Below are positions 1 to 5,289 of a stretch of 5,289 nucleotides of DNA, piece after piece. Both the position numbers and the translations under genes were made by a program. Position 1 is the stretch's first letter. Every line of letters begins with the position of its first letter. The DNA comes from Betaproteobacteria bacterium (GTDB taxonomy: Bacteria > Pseudomonadota > Gammaproteobacteria > Burkholderiales > SG8-39): positions 1 through 5,289 of the forward strand of contig JAABRB010000261.1 of the NCBI GenBank assembly GCA_011391185.1, given 5' to 3'. The notes beneath the pieces were generated by a model. That model saw only the letters and a program-made list of their open reading frames with translations. It did no database searches and had not been told where the DNA came from.

Positions 1-156
1 ATCAGGCCGGTAATCAGGCCGGTGATCAGGCCGGTGATCAGGCCAGTGGTCCGTCCGGTGATCAGGCCGGTGGTTCGTCCGGTGATCAGGCCAGGGGGCC
101 GTCCCGGCGCGTTGGTCAGGCCAGGGGGCCGTCCCGTCGGGCCAGGGGGCCGTCCG
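1..156 (+). repeat. In-frame 12-bp tandem repeat coding (I/V)RP(V/G)
   Basis: Seven adjacent 12-bp units run from 1 to 84, most of them copies or near copies of ATCAGGCCGGTG, alternating at 37-84 with GTCCGTCCGGTG. They code Ile/Val-Arg-Pro-Val. From 85 the pattern shifts to a Gly-rich form: the 16-mer GGCCAGGGGGCCGTCC occurs at 89-104, 119-134 and 140-155. Units are multiples of three bases, so changes in copy number would lengthen or shorten the protein without a frameshift. The array continues past the left edge, so its full copy number cannot be given. Confidence 0.93.
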
Positions 157-420
157 CTGCCGCCTTCCGACATTCAGCTGAAGCACGATGTCGTCAGAGT
201 CGGCACCGTCGCCGACGGCATCGGTCTGTATCGCTTCCGCTACATATGGAGCGATCAGGTCTATGTCGGCGTGATGGCGCAGGAGGTGCAGACAGTCAGG
301 CCCGACGCCGTTGTGCGCGGGCGTGACGGTTACCTCCGCGTCGACTACGAGCGGATTGGAGCGCCCTTCCAGACCTGGGATCGCTGGTTGATCTCGGGCG
401 GACAGCCGACCGGCAACTGA
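1..420 (+). CDS. S74-like (tail-fibre chaperone type) protein with Arg-Pro repeat region, 5' partial
   Basis: The frame is open from base 1 to the TGA at 418-420 (139 residues visible), so the gene begins left of the window; the in-frame GTG codons inside the repeat, such as the one at 22, are unlikely starts. Visible residues 1-52 are Arg-Pro repeats. From residue 56 the sequence reads SDIQLKHDV, then GVMAQEV (90-96) and DGYLRVDY (109-116). This order matches the peptidase S74 / intramolecular chaperone domain, which trimerises phage tail fibres and then cuts itself off just before the Ser of an S-D-x-x-x-K motif. Ser56 and Lys61 have the spacing of that Ser-Lys pair. The usual Arg after S-D-x is Gln here. 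Only about 84 residues follow the Ser, shorter than phage versions. Chromosomal proteins of this type are common in Bradyrhizobium relatives, so a prophage need not be invoked. Family call is fairly firm; biological role is unknown. Confidence 0.8.
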   Translation: MRPVIRPVIRPVIRPVVRPVIRPVVRPVIRPGGRPGALVRPGGRPVGPGGRPLPPSDIQLKHDVVRVGTVADGIGLYRFRYIWSDQVYVGVMAQEVQTVRPDAVVRGRDGYLRVDYERIGAPFQTWDRWLISGGQPTGN

Positions 421-427
421 CATGCTG

Positions 428-455
428 ACCAACGCGCCGGAAGCGGCGCGTTGGT
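428..455 (+). other. Perfect 11-bp hairpin without a T-run
   Basis: The arm at 428-438 (ACCAACGCGCC) pairs perfectly with 445-455 around a 6-base loop (GGAAGC). It begins 7 bases after the stop codon of the repeat/S74 gene. No T-run follows on either strand, so it is not a classical intrinsic terminator by itself. It may protect the 3' end of the mRNA or assist the terminator 20 bases further on. Confidence 0.6.
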
Positions 456-475
456 AACATGCCAGACAGTGAATC

Positions 476-505
476 GACGGGCGGCCAGACCGCCCGTCTC
501 TTTTT
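476..505 (+). terminator. Intrinsic terminator of the repeat/S74 gene
   Basis: A perfect 9-bp GC-rich stem pairs GACGGGCGG (476-484) with 490-498 around the loop CCAGA. TCTTTTT follows directly on the + strand. The other strand has no T-run after the stem, so it works in one direction. It lies 56 bases after the stop codon of the upstream gene and separates that gene from the next one. Confidence 0.85.
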
Positions 506-657
506 GCGAGCGCGGCGCGTCGAGCCCCTTGGATTAGCGCAAATAACCGTCAAGGCGCTGGGCAAGCCGTCTGCGACTTGGTTTGCTATCGGCGGCGCTG
601 AACGAGGGGTTCGCGGGGCAGAATTCGGTCGCTTCGCCGAGACGCTTGAGTGAGAGC

Positions 658-664
658 AGGGGAG
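658..664 (+). promoter_or_regulatory. Ribosome binding site that sets the start at 671
   Basis: AGGGGAG lies 6 bases before the ATG at 671. The frame is also open upstream to a TTG at 650, but that codon would place this purine-rich site inside the gene and has no comparable site of its own, so 671 is preferred. Confidence 0.75.
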
Positions 665-670
665 TTTACA

Positions 671-3145
671 ATGGCTAATGTTGAGCAAGCGGAAAACGAA
701 TCCGCATCCAAGCGGGTCCTTCCCCTCCTACTGTTGCTTTTCGTGGCCAGCGGCTGCTCGGCGTTGATCTACGAAATCGTCTGGTTTCAGCTGCTCGAAC
801 TGGTGATCGGCTCGGCCGCTGTTTCGCTCGGCATACTCCTCGGTACCTTCATGGGTGGACTGTGCCTGGGCAGTCTTGCGCTGTCGCGCGTGGTTTCTGC
901 CCGGTGGCATCCGCTGCTCGTCTACGGCGTACTTGAGCTCGGCATCGGCGCTTCCGCGATCGCAGTGCTGTTCGGATTGCCGTCCGTTGCAAGCATTTAC
1001 GTGGCTTACGCCGGTTACGGCCTCGCGAGCATCATGCTGCGCAGCGCGATCTGCGCCCTGCTTCTATTGCCTCCGACCATCCTGATGGGCGCAACCTTGC
1101 CCGCCATCGCGCGGTGGGTCGAGAGTTCGCCGAAGGGCGTGTCCTGGTTAGGAATCTTATACACCGGGAACATCGTCGGCGCGGTGTTCGGCTGCCTGCT
1201 CGCTGGATTCTACCTGCTGAGGGTCCACGACATGGCGGTTGCAAACTATGTCGCGGCGACGATCAATGTTGCCCTGGCGGTGATCGCCTTCGCCCTGGCC
1301 GCGATGACCGCCTACCGGGCGCCTGTCGAAGCGCAGCCCGCCGCTAGTCCTGCAGCGCGTCCATCTGACGTGTGGGTGGTCTATGTCGTGACCGCTCTTT
1401 CCGGACTGACTGCACTCGGCTGCCAGGTAGTCTGGACCCGGGTGCTGGCGCTGCTTCTGGGCGCCACCGTCTATACCTTCTCCATCATCCTGGCGGTGTT
1501 CCTGATCGGTCTTGGGGTCGGCAGCGGTATTGGATCGTTTCTCGCCCGCACGCGCGCTCGGCCGAGGCTCGCGCTCGGCATTTGCCAGTTGCTGCTTGCG
1601 GTGTGCTTGGCCTGGGCCGCCGCGACGATTAACGGCTCGCTTCCGTACTGGCCGATCGATCTGACGCTGACGATGAGCCCTTGGTACAATTTCCAACTCG
1701 ATCTGGTCCGCGTCATGTGGGCCATTTTCCCGGCCGCGTGTCTGTGGGGAGCGAGCTTTCCGTTGGCGCTTGCGGCGGCTGCCTCTCCCGGCGAGGATGC
1801 GGGGCGGATGATGGGTGCGGTTTATGCCGCGAATACGGTCGGTGCCATTATCGGTGCACTGGCGTTCACCCTCGTGCTTATCCCGGCCATCGGCACGTTC
1901 CAGTCCCAACGCCTTCTGATGGGGATTTGCCTGGCGGCGGGACTGCTGATGCTCATGGCGCTCATGCCGGATGGAAAAGGCGCGGTCGCCTCGGGAGAGC
2001 AGCCTATGTCCGCGCGCGTCGGGATGAGCATCGGGGTGGGGGCGCTCGTCATCACGGCCATGTTGGCGTGGGCGATTCCTGGCCTGCCGGGAGGCCTGGT
2101 CGCCTTCGGTCGCATGCTGCCAAGGTCGCTTCCCTTGCCGAGCGTGCTTTTCGTGGGCGAGGGGATCAATGCAACGGTCGCCGTGACGGAGTGGAAGGAA
2201 TGGAACATTCGCGGCTTCCATGTCAGTGGGAGGCCGGAGGCCTCGACCGAGCCGCATGACTTGCGGGTGGAGCGTATGCTTGGGCACGTTCCGGCCTTGC
2301 TTCACCGCAAGCCGCGCTCGGTGCTGATCGTGGGCTTTGGCGCCGGGGTGACGGCCGGCTCATTCGTTCTCTATCCGGGCATCGAGCGCATCGTCATCTG
2401 CGAGATCGAACCGCTGATCCCGAAGATCGTCTCCGGCTATTTCAGCAAAGAGAACTATGATGTTGTGAAGGATCCGCGGGTCGAGGTCATCTATGACGAC
2501 GCGCGTCATTACCTGCTCACGACGCGGGAAAAGTTCGACATCATCACGTCCGATCCTATTCACCCATGGATCAAGGGCTCGGCCACGCTGTACACCCGAG
2601 AATATTTTGAGCTGGTGAAGAAACATCTCAATCCAGGCGGCGTGGCCGTTCAGTGGGTGCCGTTCTACGAAAGCACACCCGACGTGGTGAAGAGCCAGCT
2701 TGCCACCTTCTTCAGCATCTTTCCCCGCGGCGTCATTTTCGCCAACAAGGGCGAGGGCTGGAACAGCGACACTGTTGTTTTCGCGGAGGCGGACCCGCAG
2801 CCGATCGAGCCGGATCTGATTCAGCAGCGGCTCGATAGTGCGGAATACGGACGCGTGAAAGAGTCGCTTGCCGAGGTGGGGTTCAATTTCGCAGTGGACC
2901 TCTTGGCCACTTATATCGGGCGGGCGTCCGATCTGGAGAATTGGTTGAAGGACGCGCAGATCAATACCGATCGTAACTTGAGGCTCCAATATCTGGCCGG
3001 GATGGGCTCCAGCGCTGGACAGGCAGATGCAATCTACGAGGATCTGCTGCGCCAACGCCGATTTCCAGAGGATCTGTTCGTCGCCTCGGACGAAACCAAG
3101 AAGATGTTGCGGGAAGCGCTGCCGCCTCACGACCCCGGGCAATGA
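671..3145 (+). CDS. Fused carrier-like membrane protein / spermidine-synthase-fold protein
   Basis: 824 residues from the ATG at 671. Residues about 17-470 are a chain of hydrophobic helices (roughly a dozen or more) built as two related halves: 27-73 resembles 244-293, and 133-187 resembles 353-408. This part is annotated in the family as MFS-like. Residues about 530-705 have the spermidine synthase Rossmann fold: GFGAG (555-559) in place of GGGDG, an acidic strand end at Glu578, DPRVEVIYDDAR (601-612), ITSDPIHPW (625-633), then LYTREYF (640-646) and LNPGG. Against classical SpeE the first Asp of the catalytic loop is kept (Asp628), but the second becomes His631 and the glycine loop has lost its Asp. 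A tail with INTDRN (764-769) follows, as in other fused proteins of this type. Activity as a polyamine aminopropyltransferase is therefore doubtful; it may bind a nucleotide-like cofactor or modify another amine. Cytoplasmic membrane location is expected. It has no operon partner upstream (terminator at 476-505); its substrate is unknown. Confidence 0.88.
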   Translation: MANVEQAENESASKRVLPLLLLLFVASGCSALIYEIVWFQLLELVIGSAAVSLGILLGTFMGGLCLGSLALSRVVSARWHPLLVYGVLELGIGASAIAVLFGLPSVASIYVAYAGYGLASIMLRSAICALLLLPPTILMGATLPAIARWVESSPKGVSWLGILYTGNIVGAVFGCLLAGFYLLRVHDMAVANYVAATINVALAVIAFALAAMTAYRAPVEAQPAASPAARPSDVWVVYVVTALSGLTALGCQVVWTRVLALLLGATVYTFSIILAVFLIGLGVGSGIGSFLARTRARPRLALGICQLLLAVCLAWAAATINGSLPYWPIDLTLTMSPWYNFQLDLVRVMWAIFPAACLWGASFPLALAAAASPGEDAGRMMGAVYAANTVGAIIGALAFTLVLIPAIGTFQSQRLLMGICLAAGLLMLMALMPDGKGAVASGEQPMSARVGMSIGVGALVITAMLAWAIPGLPGGLVAFGRMLPRSLPLPSVLFVGEGINATVAVTEWKEWNIRGFHVSGRPEASTEPHDLRVERMLGHVPALLHRKPRSVLIVGFGAGVTAGSFVLYPGIERIVICEIEPLIPKIVSGYFSKENYDVVKDPRVEVIYDDARHYLLTTREKFDIITSDPIHPWIKGSATLYTREYFELVKKHLNPGGVAVQWVPFYESTPDVVKSQLATFFSIFPRGVIFANKGEGWNSDTVVFAEADPQPIEPDLIQQRLDSAEYGRVKESLAEVGFNFAVDLLATYIGRASDLENWLKDAQINTDRNLRLQYLAGMGSSAGQADAIYEDLLRQRRFPEDLFVASDETKKMLREALPPHDPGQ

Positions 3146-3207
3146 CCTCCTGGCTAGGAGCAGGTAGCGTTTCTGGATTTCAAAGGTTAATTTCGGGCGT
3201 CACCCAG

Positions 3208-3240
3208 TTGCTGCAGGCGGCATGGAGTGTGGAATATAGT
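3208..3240 (+). promoter_or_regulatory. Possible sigma70-type promoter before the metallopeptidase gene
   Basis: The gap between the carrier fusion gene and the metallopeptidase holds the most AT-rich block nearby, GGAATATAGT (3231-3240). TATAGT (3235-3240) or GAATAT (3232-3237) could be a -10 box. TTGCTG (3208-3213) could be a -35 box, 18 bases from the GAATAT version but too far (21) from TATAGT. If real, transcription would start near 3247, which fits translation from GTG 3293 and not from GTG 3227. The match is weak and judged by eye. Confidence 0.3.
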
Positions 3241-3292
3241 CTGCATCAGGGGCGCCGAGCCGCTCCGGCACAAGACACAAGAGCCGATACCC

Positions 3293-3748
3293 GTGAAGAC
3301 GTTGAACACGTTAGAGCCGTTGGATTGGCAGGGCGCGACGGCGCCTTCGCTCGCGGAATTCGAAGTGCTGGCCGATGCCGCCTATCAGCGCCTGCCGATC
3401 CGATTCCGGGCGCTCTGCAGCGGGCTCGTGATCCGCGTCACCGATTTCCCGACCGACGACGTCCTCAAGGAAATGGAGATCGACGACGAATTCGGCATCC
3501 TGGGCCTGTTCTCAGGCGTCGGCCTGCCGCACGACGGTGCGGTGCCGGAGACGGGGCGGCTACCTAACCTCATCCATCTCTACCGGCGGCCGATCTTCGA
3601 TTACTGGGCCGCGCATGAAGAGGCGTTGGGCGCGATCATCAGCCACGTGCTGGTGCATGAGATCGGGCATCATTTCGGCCTGTCCGACGACGACATGGAG
3701 CGCCTCGAGCGCGAGGCCGATGCGGCGCAGGGGTCCGGCCTGCGCTAG
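3293..3748 (+). CDS. Zincin-like metallopeptidase family protein (DUF1025 / PF06262 type)
   Basis: 151 residues from GTG 3293. The key sequence is VLVHEIGHHFGLSDDDM (residues 119-135). His122 and His126 are the expected zinc ligands and Glu123 the general base; one of the Asp residues at 132-134 is the likely third ligand, as proposed for this compact zincin family. Upstream, RLPIRFRALCSGLVIRVTDFP (33-53) and LLHLYRR-like LIHLYRRPIFDYW (93-105) are also typical of the family. There is no signal peptide or membrane segment, so it is probably cytoplasmic. The substrate is unknown for the family. The frame is open further up to GTG 3227, giving 22 more residues, but those look unlike the family and overlap the best promoter candidate. 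No strong ribosome binding site precedes 3293, so the exact start is uncertain. The next gene begins 65 bases downstream and could be co-transcribed. Confidence 0.85.
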   Translation: MKTLNTLEPLDWQGATAPSLAEFEVLADAAYQRLPIRFRALCSGLVIRVTDFPTDDVLKEMEIDDEFGILGLFSGVGLPHDGAVPETGRLPNLIHLYRRPIFDYWAAHEEALGAIISHVLVHEIGHHFGLSDDDMERLEREADAAQGSGLR

Positions 3749-3813
3749 TTTCCGTTCCGGGTCCGTGCTAATTTTCGCCACGTTTCGGCCTTGGTCAGAC
3801 TTGGGGGGAAAAT

Positions 3814-4302
3814 ATGTCGCGCACTGATCTTGCGTGGCTCGCGGTCGCGGCCTACGCGTTGCACATTATGGAAGAGCGTTTCCTGGACTGGCTCGGCTCC
3901 GCCCGCCGGTCCATCGATCTCGTGTTAGAGCAAGAAAACTACCGGGTTGCGGAAGCGACGTTCATCATTCTTGGTGCTGTTTCGGCAATGGTGGCGGGGT
4001 CGATGCCGTTGCTCGCTCTCAGTTTCGCGGCGTTCCTCTTGATCAACGCGATCTACTTCCACATCTGGCCGACGGTCCGGATGGGCCAGTATTCGCCGGG
4101 CTTGATCACGTCGATCGTCTTCTTCCTGCCGCTTGTTTGGCTTCAGTTCAGGCTCGTCCCAATGCCGCCAATGGATTGGATTCTGCCGGTCATCATCGGT
4201 GGGGCACTGATCCTGTCGCCAATGGCATTGATGTATATGCGCGGGACCTCCGTCGCTGGTGGCAGTGGCGGGACGCCGAAAGCCCGGCGCGGCCGAAAGT
4301 AA
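3814..4302 (+). CDS. HXXEE-type small membrane protein
   Basis: 162 residues from the ATG at 3814, with a strong ribosome binding site (GGGGGGA, 3803-3809). His17-Ile-Met-Glu20-Glu21 lies at the end of a first short hydrophobic stretch and gives the HXXEE motif. A second conserved-looking group is Asn78-Ala ... His83 within [11 protein letters not shown]. Hydrophobic segments lie at about 7-18, 48-83, 95-115 and 121-142, and the C-terminus is a basic Gly/Lys/Arg tail (148-162), probably cytoplasmic. The spacing of the His/Glu and Asn/His groups in the membrane is what marks the HXXEE family; no member function is firmly known to me. The pattern could suit metal binding or membrane-embedded hydrolysis, but this is inference. 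It sits between the metallopeptidase and a terminator, so it is probably the last gene of its transcript. Confidence 0.72.
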   Translation: MSRTDLAWLAVAAYALHIMEERFLDWLGSARRSIDLVLEQENYRVAEATFIILGAVSAMVAGSMPLLALSFAAFLLINAIYFHIWPTVRMGQYSPGLITSIVFFLPLVWLQFRLVPMPPMDWILPVIIGGALILSPMALMYMRGTSVAGGSGGTPKARRGRK

Positions 4303-4330
4303 CGGCGACACCAGTACCCGATCGAGATTC

Positions 4331-4360
4331 AGGGCGGCGCGCCCCGGCGTGCCGCCCTTT
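4331..4360 (+). terminator. Probable intrinsic terminator after the HXXEE gene
   Basis: AGGGCGGC (4331-4338) pairs with GCCGCCCT (4351-4358). The stem extends inward to 4342/4347 with one G-T pair, leaving a 4-base loop. Only a short T stretch follows (TTTGCTT), so termination may be partial. It lies 28 bases after the HXXEE stop and 54 bases before leuD. Confidence 0.6.
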
Positions 4361-4414
4361 GCTTGCGCCTCCGGCCATGAATGGCTAAAGCGGCGCGCAA
4401 GGGAGCCTGAGGTA

Positions 4415-5020
4415 ATGGAAAAGTTCACCAAGCTAACCGGCGTCGCGGCGCCGCTGCGGATGGTCAATGTCGACACCGACATGATCATTCCGAAGCAGTA
4501 CCTGAAGACGATCAAGCGCACCGGTCTCGGCAAGGGCCTGTTCGCCGAGATGCGCTACAACGACGATGGCACCGAGAATCCGAGCTTCGTGCTCAACAAG
4601 GCGGCCTACCGCAATTCCAAGATCCTGGTCGCCGACGACAATTTCGGCTGCGGCTCCTCGCGCGAGCACGCGCCCTGGGCGCTGCACGACTTCGGCATAC
4701 GATGCGTGATCTCGACCACGTTCGGCGACATCTTCCACAACAACTGCCTGAAAAACGGCATGTTGCCGATCCGCGTCTCCAAGGAGGATCTCGGCAAGCT
4801 GTTCGACGATGCCGAGCGCGGGTCGAACGCGACGCTGACGGTCGATCTCGAGAAGCAGGAAATCAGCGGGCCGGACGGCGGCGTCGTCAAGTTCGAGATC
4901 GACGCGTTCCAGAAGCATTGTCTATTGAACGGACTCGACGATATCGGGCTCACGCTCGCCAAGGGCGACAAGATCGACGGCTTCGAGAAGAAGGCGGGAG
5001 CCGCGCGGCCGTGGACCTGA
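4415..5020 (+). CDS. leuD: 3-isopropylmalate dehydratase small subunit
   Basis: LeuD pairs with LeuC, which carries the 4Fe-4S cluster, to form isopropylmalate isomerase. The enzyme converts 2-isopropylmalate to 3-isopropylmalate in cytoplasmic leucine biosynthesis. The protein has 201 residues, the usual length. It shows the aconitase swivel-domain signatures [26 protein letters not shown] (18-43) and [16 protein letters not shown] (75-90), followed by [16 protein letters not shown] (104-119) and the C-terminal [14 protein letters not shown] (167-180). ATG 4415 is chosen because the family starts at this MxKFTKLTG; AGGGAG (4400-4405) stands 9 bases before it. The frame stays open to 4259 but that stretch is within the upstream gene and terminator. 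No leuC, leuB or leuA is in view, so it is apart from its partner subunit at this scale. Its stop overlaps the next gene. All key residues appear intact. Confidence 0.97.
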   Translation: MEKFTKLTGVAAPLRMVNVDTDMIIPKQYLKTIKRTGLGKGLFAEMRYNDDGTENPSFVLNKAAYRNSKILVADDNFGCGSSREHAPWALHDFGIRCVISTTFGDIFHNNCLKNGMLPIRVSKEDLGKLFDDAERGSNATLTVDLEKQEISGPDGGVVKFEIDAFQKHCLLNGLDDIGLTLAKGDKIDGFEKKAGAARPWT

Positions 5021-5289
5021 GGGCCGCGGCGCTGGCGCTGCTCGTTCTCACCATTCCGCTCACCGTTCAGGTGGCGGCCCAGGAAGTGGACGGCCCGCCG
5101 CTCGCCAATTGCCTCGCGCAGATCAAGCCGGAAGCGCTGGCGCGCGGCGTGCCTGATGCGCTCTATGAGCGGCTCACGGCCGGCATGCTCTCGGACGTCT
5201 CCGTGCTCGGCTTCCTCGACGATCAGCCGGAACACGTGACCCCGATCTGGGATTATCTGGCGCTGCTGGTGGACGCCGAGAAGATTTCC
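5011..5289 (+). CDS. Probable lytic murein transglycosylase (MltB/SLT_2 type), 3' partial
   Basis: The frame is open from GTG 5011 to the right edge (93 residues). Residues 1-23 form a signal peptide: Arg4, a hydrophobic core [11 protein letters not shown] (7-17) and a V-A-A exit before Gln24, so export to the periplasm is expected. The mature start has [18 protein letters not shown] (38-55), then QPE (72-74) and PIWDYL (78-83). This order, an Ala/Arg-Gly helix and then a QPE...WDYL block, is the opening of MltB-type transglycosylases, which cleave the glycan strands of peptidoglycan with formation of 1,6-anhydro ends. The catalytic Glu lies beyond the window and cannot be checked. GTG 5011 overlaps leuD by 10 bases and has GGGAG at 4996-5000, which implies co-transcription or coupling with leuD. 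The family call rests on a short N-terminal stretch. Confidence 0.7.
   Translation, partial: MDLRAAALALLVLTIPLTVQVAAQEVDGPPLANCLAQIKPEALARGVPDALYERLTAGMLSDVSVLGFLDDQPEHVTPIWDYLALLVDAEKIS

Noticed and set aside
1..156. Possible CRISPR array or mobile-element terminal repeats
   Set aside because: Units are 12 bp, contiguous and in frame with a downstream domain; there are no spacers and no transposase or flanking duplication.
1..420. Prophage remnant suggested by the tail-fibre-type domain
   Set aside because: No other phage gene or integration site is in view, and chromosomal non-phage proteins of this type are common in this bacterial group.
459..653. 64-residue open frame in the gap before the carrier fusion gene
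   Set aside because: It begins before and runs through the terminator at 476-505, has no ribosome binding site and shows no recognisable motif.
1157..2305. Long antisense open frame of 382 residues
   Set aside because: Lies wholly opposite the carrier fusion gene. Its product is rich in Arg, His and Gln with no hydrophobic core or motif, as expected for a shadow of GC-rich coding DNA.
2360..3142. Antisense open frame of 260 residues opposite the spermidine-synthase-like domain
   Set aside because: The sense strand is clearly coding with recognisable motifs; the antisense product has no family resemblance I can see.
3147..3160. Small hairpin CTCCT-GGCT-AGGAG after the carrier fusion gene
   Set aside because: Only five pairs and no T-run, too weak to call a terminator.
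3142..3567. 141-residue frame starting with an ATGA overlap at the end of the carrier fusion gene
   Set aside because: The overlap looks tempting, but most of it is out of frame over the well-supported metallopeptidase and its product is low-complexity Arg/Ala/Gly-rich.
4377..4414. Leucine attenuation leader upstream of leuD
   Set aside because: The mini-ORFs contain no Leu codons, and the terminator hairpin lies before them rather than after, so the attenuator layout is absent.

Overview
The window is GC-rich and every confident gene lies on the + strand. The organism is probably an alphaproteobacterium of the Bradyrhizobium/Rhodopseudomonas group (Hyphomicrobiales). This rests on protein-level familiarity: the LeuD sequence, the S74-like fibre-tail protein with an Arg-Pro repeat, and the fused carrier/spermidine-synthase-like protein all look like that group. 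No database search was run.

Layout. Positions 1-420 hold the 3' end of a gene whose visible N-terminal part is a 12-bp tandem repeat (Ile/Val-Arg-Pro-Val/Gly), followed by a short peptidase S74-like domain with its Ser-Lys pair. Two strong hairpins follow; the second (476-505) is a textbook intrinsic terminator. Positions 506-670 hold no convincing gene. Positions 671-3145 encode an 824-residue membrane protein: a duplicated multi-helix carrier-like half joined to a spermidine-synthase-fold domain whose active-site residues are only partly kept. After a 147-bp gap with a possible promoter comes a small zincin-type metallopeptidase (3293-3748), then an HXXEE-type small membrane protein (3814-4302) and a probable terminator (4331-4360). 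leuD (4415-5020) encodes the small subunit of isopropylmalate isomerase. Its last bases overlap the start of a secreted protein cut by the right edge (5011 onward), probably an MltB-type lytic murein transglycosylase.

How the genes relate. I see no single pathway. leuD belongs to leucine biosynthesis but has no other leu gene in view. The transglycosylase overlaps it and is probably co-transcribed. The metallopeptidase and HXXEE protein may share a transcript (65-bp gap). The two terminators divide the window into at least three transcription blocks. I found no CRISPR array, tRNA, rRNA, insertion sequence or clear defence or mobile system. The most unusual items are the repeat-plus-S74 gene and the remodelled active site of the fused carrier/spermidine-synthase-like protein.
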